A DNA stretch of 64,000 bases from Montifringilla adamsi (taxonomy: Eukaryota; Chordata; Aves; Passeriformes; Passeridae): NCBI GenBank assembly GCA_017590115.1, contig JAGGNK010010225.1:7178469-7242468 (forward strand). Direction: 5' to 3'. Position numbers and translations under genes: made by a program. Position 1 is the first letter of the stretch. Every line of letters starts with the position of its first letter. The notes below the pieces were generated by a model. That model was not told the DNA's origin. It did no database searches and saw nothing but the letters and a program-made list of their open reading frames with translations. This document shows, piece by piece, positions 61,401 through 64,000 of the stretch.

Positions 61401-62534
61401 ATCTGGCTGTTTCCTCAAATTGTTTAACTCTGGGTATAAGGGTATTCCAAGGCTGACAAAAACCTGCTGTGTTCTGCTTCTGAGTCTTAGGTGGTCAGCA
61501 ATATGTGACGTAAGCTGCTTTTATAGCAAAAAGATGTGGCTTGTGACAGGCTCTCCTCAATGTACTCTATCATCCCCTCTGGAAATGGTTTCTTCAGTCA
61601 GGGCATTTCCCACAAGCATTTAAATACAGAAGATTATATGAATACATTTTCTTTTGCATGGAGAGATTGACTAGGAAATGAGCTTTTATTCTTCCTTCTC
61701 CTGTCTCTCTACATTAAAACTGAGTCCAAACCAGAAAACATACATGGGTGTCAATCCTGAGCTGCCAGAATATAGGGCATGTCTCTAGCTTTACTGACAA
61801 CTTTACCACAGCCAAGACACACATTCCCACAAGCATGCTCACAGATAACTATGTTTTTACCATATACAGGTTACTGTGCAGAGCTGGATTAAGAAGTGAT
61901 TTTAAAGTGCCCATGCACTCACGTGGTCTCTGGTCTCTAAGTGCCTCCACTGACAAGAAGAAACACAAACTGATTCTTGTAGGTCAAATACAACAATAGA
62001 CAAATTTTTAAGAACTCAGAATGTCTAAAAGACAACAAGTAACCATTAGAAATCTATATATGATTTTGCAGGCTCTATTTACTGCTGTTGGGAAATAATT
62101 TCATTTAAAAAATAGGCTCCACAATTCTAAAACTGAAACAAAAAATATAGTTTTTAACAGGTCTTTCACCTGAGATAATCCATGCCCATTTTACATCCAT
62201 TGTTTTTAATATGTGGTAAGCACTGACATTATCCCTTTCGTGCTTGAAAACCAAACATAAATGCCTCATTTCCTATTCATAGGTCACTTCCAATGGGTAT
62301 GTCACTGTGGGGTACAACACCTGGCTGGTAAAAGCGGGTATGTGTCCCAGAGACATTTTGGACACTATCAGTTTTCATCTCAGACTACTGGATTGGCAAA
62401 AGACATCAACATTTGTCAATATTAATTGAACTCAGATTCTGATATATACACTTCTCTGTGTCTGAAGAATGAAATTCCTGAACTTACAGCAAATGCTGAT
62501 CAGATTTCAGATTTAAAGAGCAGGTTCATTGCCA
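58451..62534. other. Noncoding DNA, no gene seen
   Basis: A 134-codon frame (58885-59289, +) has no recognisable product. A hairpin with 11-bp arms lies inside it (59154-59182). C/T-rich text occurs at 58620-58700 and 60750-60880. Nothing else supported. Confidence 0.55.
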
Positions 62535-62830
62535 GGAATCAAAGGTCTGACTGCTAGAAAATAACTTTGGTTCCCTTCACCCAGATTGTTCTCTTGCCCA
62601 TTGACAAAGGCAACCAGCATAAGATTCACAGGGGACACAGCCTCAGAGGCCCGGATAATAAAACTTCATTGTAATTCATTACTTTTCAAAAATGTTATCC
62701 TAATGGATGCTAATTCTGTGGCCTTTCCTTCTGTGTGAGGGTGACTGTGGTCTTTGATCAAAGATAAAGCCTTTGCAAAAATACAATGGTAAGGCTCTCA
62801 CTTTGCTGTAATTCACTTTGGTGCCATGAG
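62535..62830. promoter_or_regulatory. Candidate enhancer: cluster of TCF/LEF-like sites
   Basis: ATCAAAGG (62538-62545), GACAAAGG (62603-62610) and the perfect palindrome TCTTTGATCAAAGA (62751-62764) lie within 230 bases, followed by weaker CTTTGCA and CACTTTG matches up to 62820. TCF/LEF factors, the nuclear effectors of Wnt signalling, recognise CTTTGAT/ATCAAAG, and the palindrome holds two such sites in opposite orientation. Single sites are common by chance. The cluster plus palindrome is suggestive only, and no target gene is visible in the window. Confidence 0.3.
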
Positions 62831-64000
62831 TAGATTTCAGGCAAATGCAGCTCTATAAACAAAATAAAAAGATGGCATTTCAGCAGCAATATGTAAAAAA
62901 GATACTGGGCAGAAATACTTCAGAGAAGCAGCCTGCTTAGTTGTAAAATGAGTTTAAATTAGGCTTTAAAAAGGATTGCTAAATCTTGACACATATATGA
63001 GCAGCTTATTATCATGCAATTGTGCAGTAGTTGCTTGATCTTGTTACTGATGTGCCACATATGAATAAGTGATTAATTACCACAAAGGCTAAAACAGAGC
63101 AGAGTGAGAGTACTGTAGCTCACCCTGAAAGAGGGGCTTAAACACGTTTATTGCCCTTTAAGTGCATTTCATTAAGGCCAATTAAGGACTTTCATGTCTT
63201 ATTAGAAAAATGAAGTAGATTTATGAGGTTTTCATAGGCTGGAAATGCTGGGGCTAGCAGATACGAAACTGTGCAGAAATACAGTGGTTAGAAGCTAAGA
63301 AAATGATATAAAGATACACAGAGGAATAATTTCACTAAGGAACCAGATCACATGAAGGTGGTCTCTGTATAGAAGGAAGGGGAAAAAAAAAAACCAAACC
63401 AGGGGTTAAAATTCATAACATTTCCTATCAGACTCACTCCCTATAATTTTATGGGCAATTTTGCAATCCAGCTCTCTTTGGGGTCTCATTTTGTTCTGTT
63501 CCATATAAAATTCAGGATGACATGAAGGGCTGCCAGTCAGCTGGGCAGAATTTGCACCCAGTGGGCACACCTTATTGCATACCTGAAAATAAATGCACAG
63601 AGCAGGAGGGAGCAGATTTGTTGACCACCACACAGCACAACCCCCAGCAGGTCCACATACCTTAACAATGTTTAATCTTGCTGATAGAGATTGAATCAGG
63701 GCTCCTTTATCAGTGTAACTTGAAGCACTGACTCAGAAAAATATATAAGCTCTAGTTAAAGTTGACTGGAGGATGTTTTTAAGTTTTTTAATGAATAGGA
63801 GTGAGGATAAGCACATGCTTAAAGTTAAGCTAAGTGTGTGCTTCAGCATTTTGTTGTATAAAGAACTATAAAGGTGAAAGCCCTGACCTCTTCATCTATA
63901 CTTCTTATTTAGAGTTTCTGAATTTCCTACCTCAAACTGGGGCATTCTTGCTGCTTGAGATTACTTCTATAGTCCTTTAATTAAAAAATAATTTTTAAAA
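62831..64000. other. Noncoding DNA, possible conserved element
   Basis: The 63000-63200 part contains several homeodomain-type TAAT cores (GATTAATTACC at 63071, CCAATTAAGG near 63178) and ACAAAGG near 63083. That is the look of conserved noncoding regulatory DNA, but conservation cannot be tested here. The 75-codon minus frame at 63406-63633 is not recognised. No gene seen to the window end. Confidence 0.45.

Noticed and set aside
1..64000. CRISPR arrays, operons, ribosome binding sites, prokaryotic elements
   Set aside because: The sequence is vertebrate in character. No direct-repeat/spacer structure exists, and the only regular array (24943-25288) has contiguous 20-bp units without spacers.

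Overview
This looks like a piece of a bird chromosome, most likely from a passerine, lying in an intergenic gene desert or a very large intron. The sequence is AT-rich, CpG-poor and rich in homopolymers and microsatellites. No open frame exceeds 157 codons, and none resembles a known protein except two decayed LINE fragments. Three dispersed repeats point to the host. At 37570-37705 there is a short SINE with a tRNA-Ile-derived head joined to a CR1-type tail, the architecture of the passerine TguSINE1 family. At 21827-22440 there is a solo LTR of the avian ERVL-like type, flanked by a 5-bp direct repeat. At 45238-45475 and 57130-58450 there are ancient, decayed CR1-clade LINE fragments, both on the + strand. 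No L1-type element was seen, as expected in birds.

Layout. 1-11000: featureless noncoding DNA with an A/C tract, two G-quadruplex-capable G-rich patches (3586-3624, 4130-4156), a pure (CAG)13 repeat and a (GAAA)n repeat. 11029-11460: a small CpG-enriched patch in otherwise CpG-poor DNA. 11500-21800: mostly unique noncoding DNA, with long A and T tracts and a second CpG patch near 20.1-20.3 kb. 21827-22440: solo LTR. 24943-25288: a heavily diverged tandem array with a 20-bp period that is easy to miss. 28207-28251: two perfect hairpins placed back to back, followed by a (CTAT)10 repeat. 34080-34113: a 13-bp-arm hairpin. 35275-35424: an almost pure T/G strand. 37570-37705: SINE. 37999-38222: a recent tandem duplication carrying splice-acceptor-like sequence. 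43444-43488: a 45-base A tract. 55249-56141: an 82-bp identical dispersed duplication. 57130-58450: the larger LINE. 62535-62830: a cluster of TCF/LEF-like motifs, including a 14-bp perfect palindrome.

No protein-coding gene, RNA gene, CRISPR array or operon-like structure could be supported. The window therefore describes genome architecture (repeats, decayed transposons, candidate regulatory sequence) and not a gene pathway. I did not find a convincing previously undescribed system. The most interesting observations are the 20-bp-period array, the TCF/LEF palindrome cluster, the adjacent hairpins and the local duplications. All family assignments rest on recalled family features, not on database searches.
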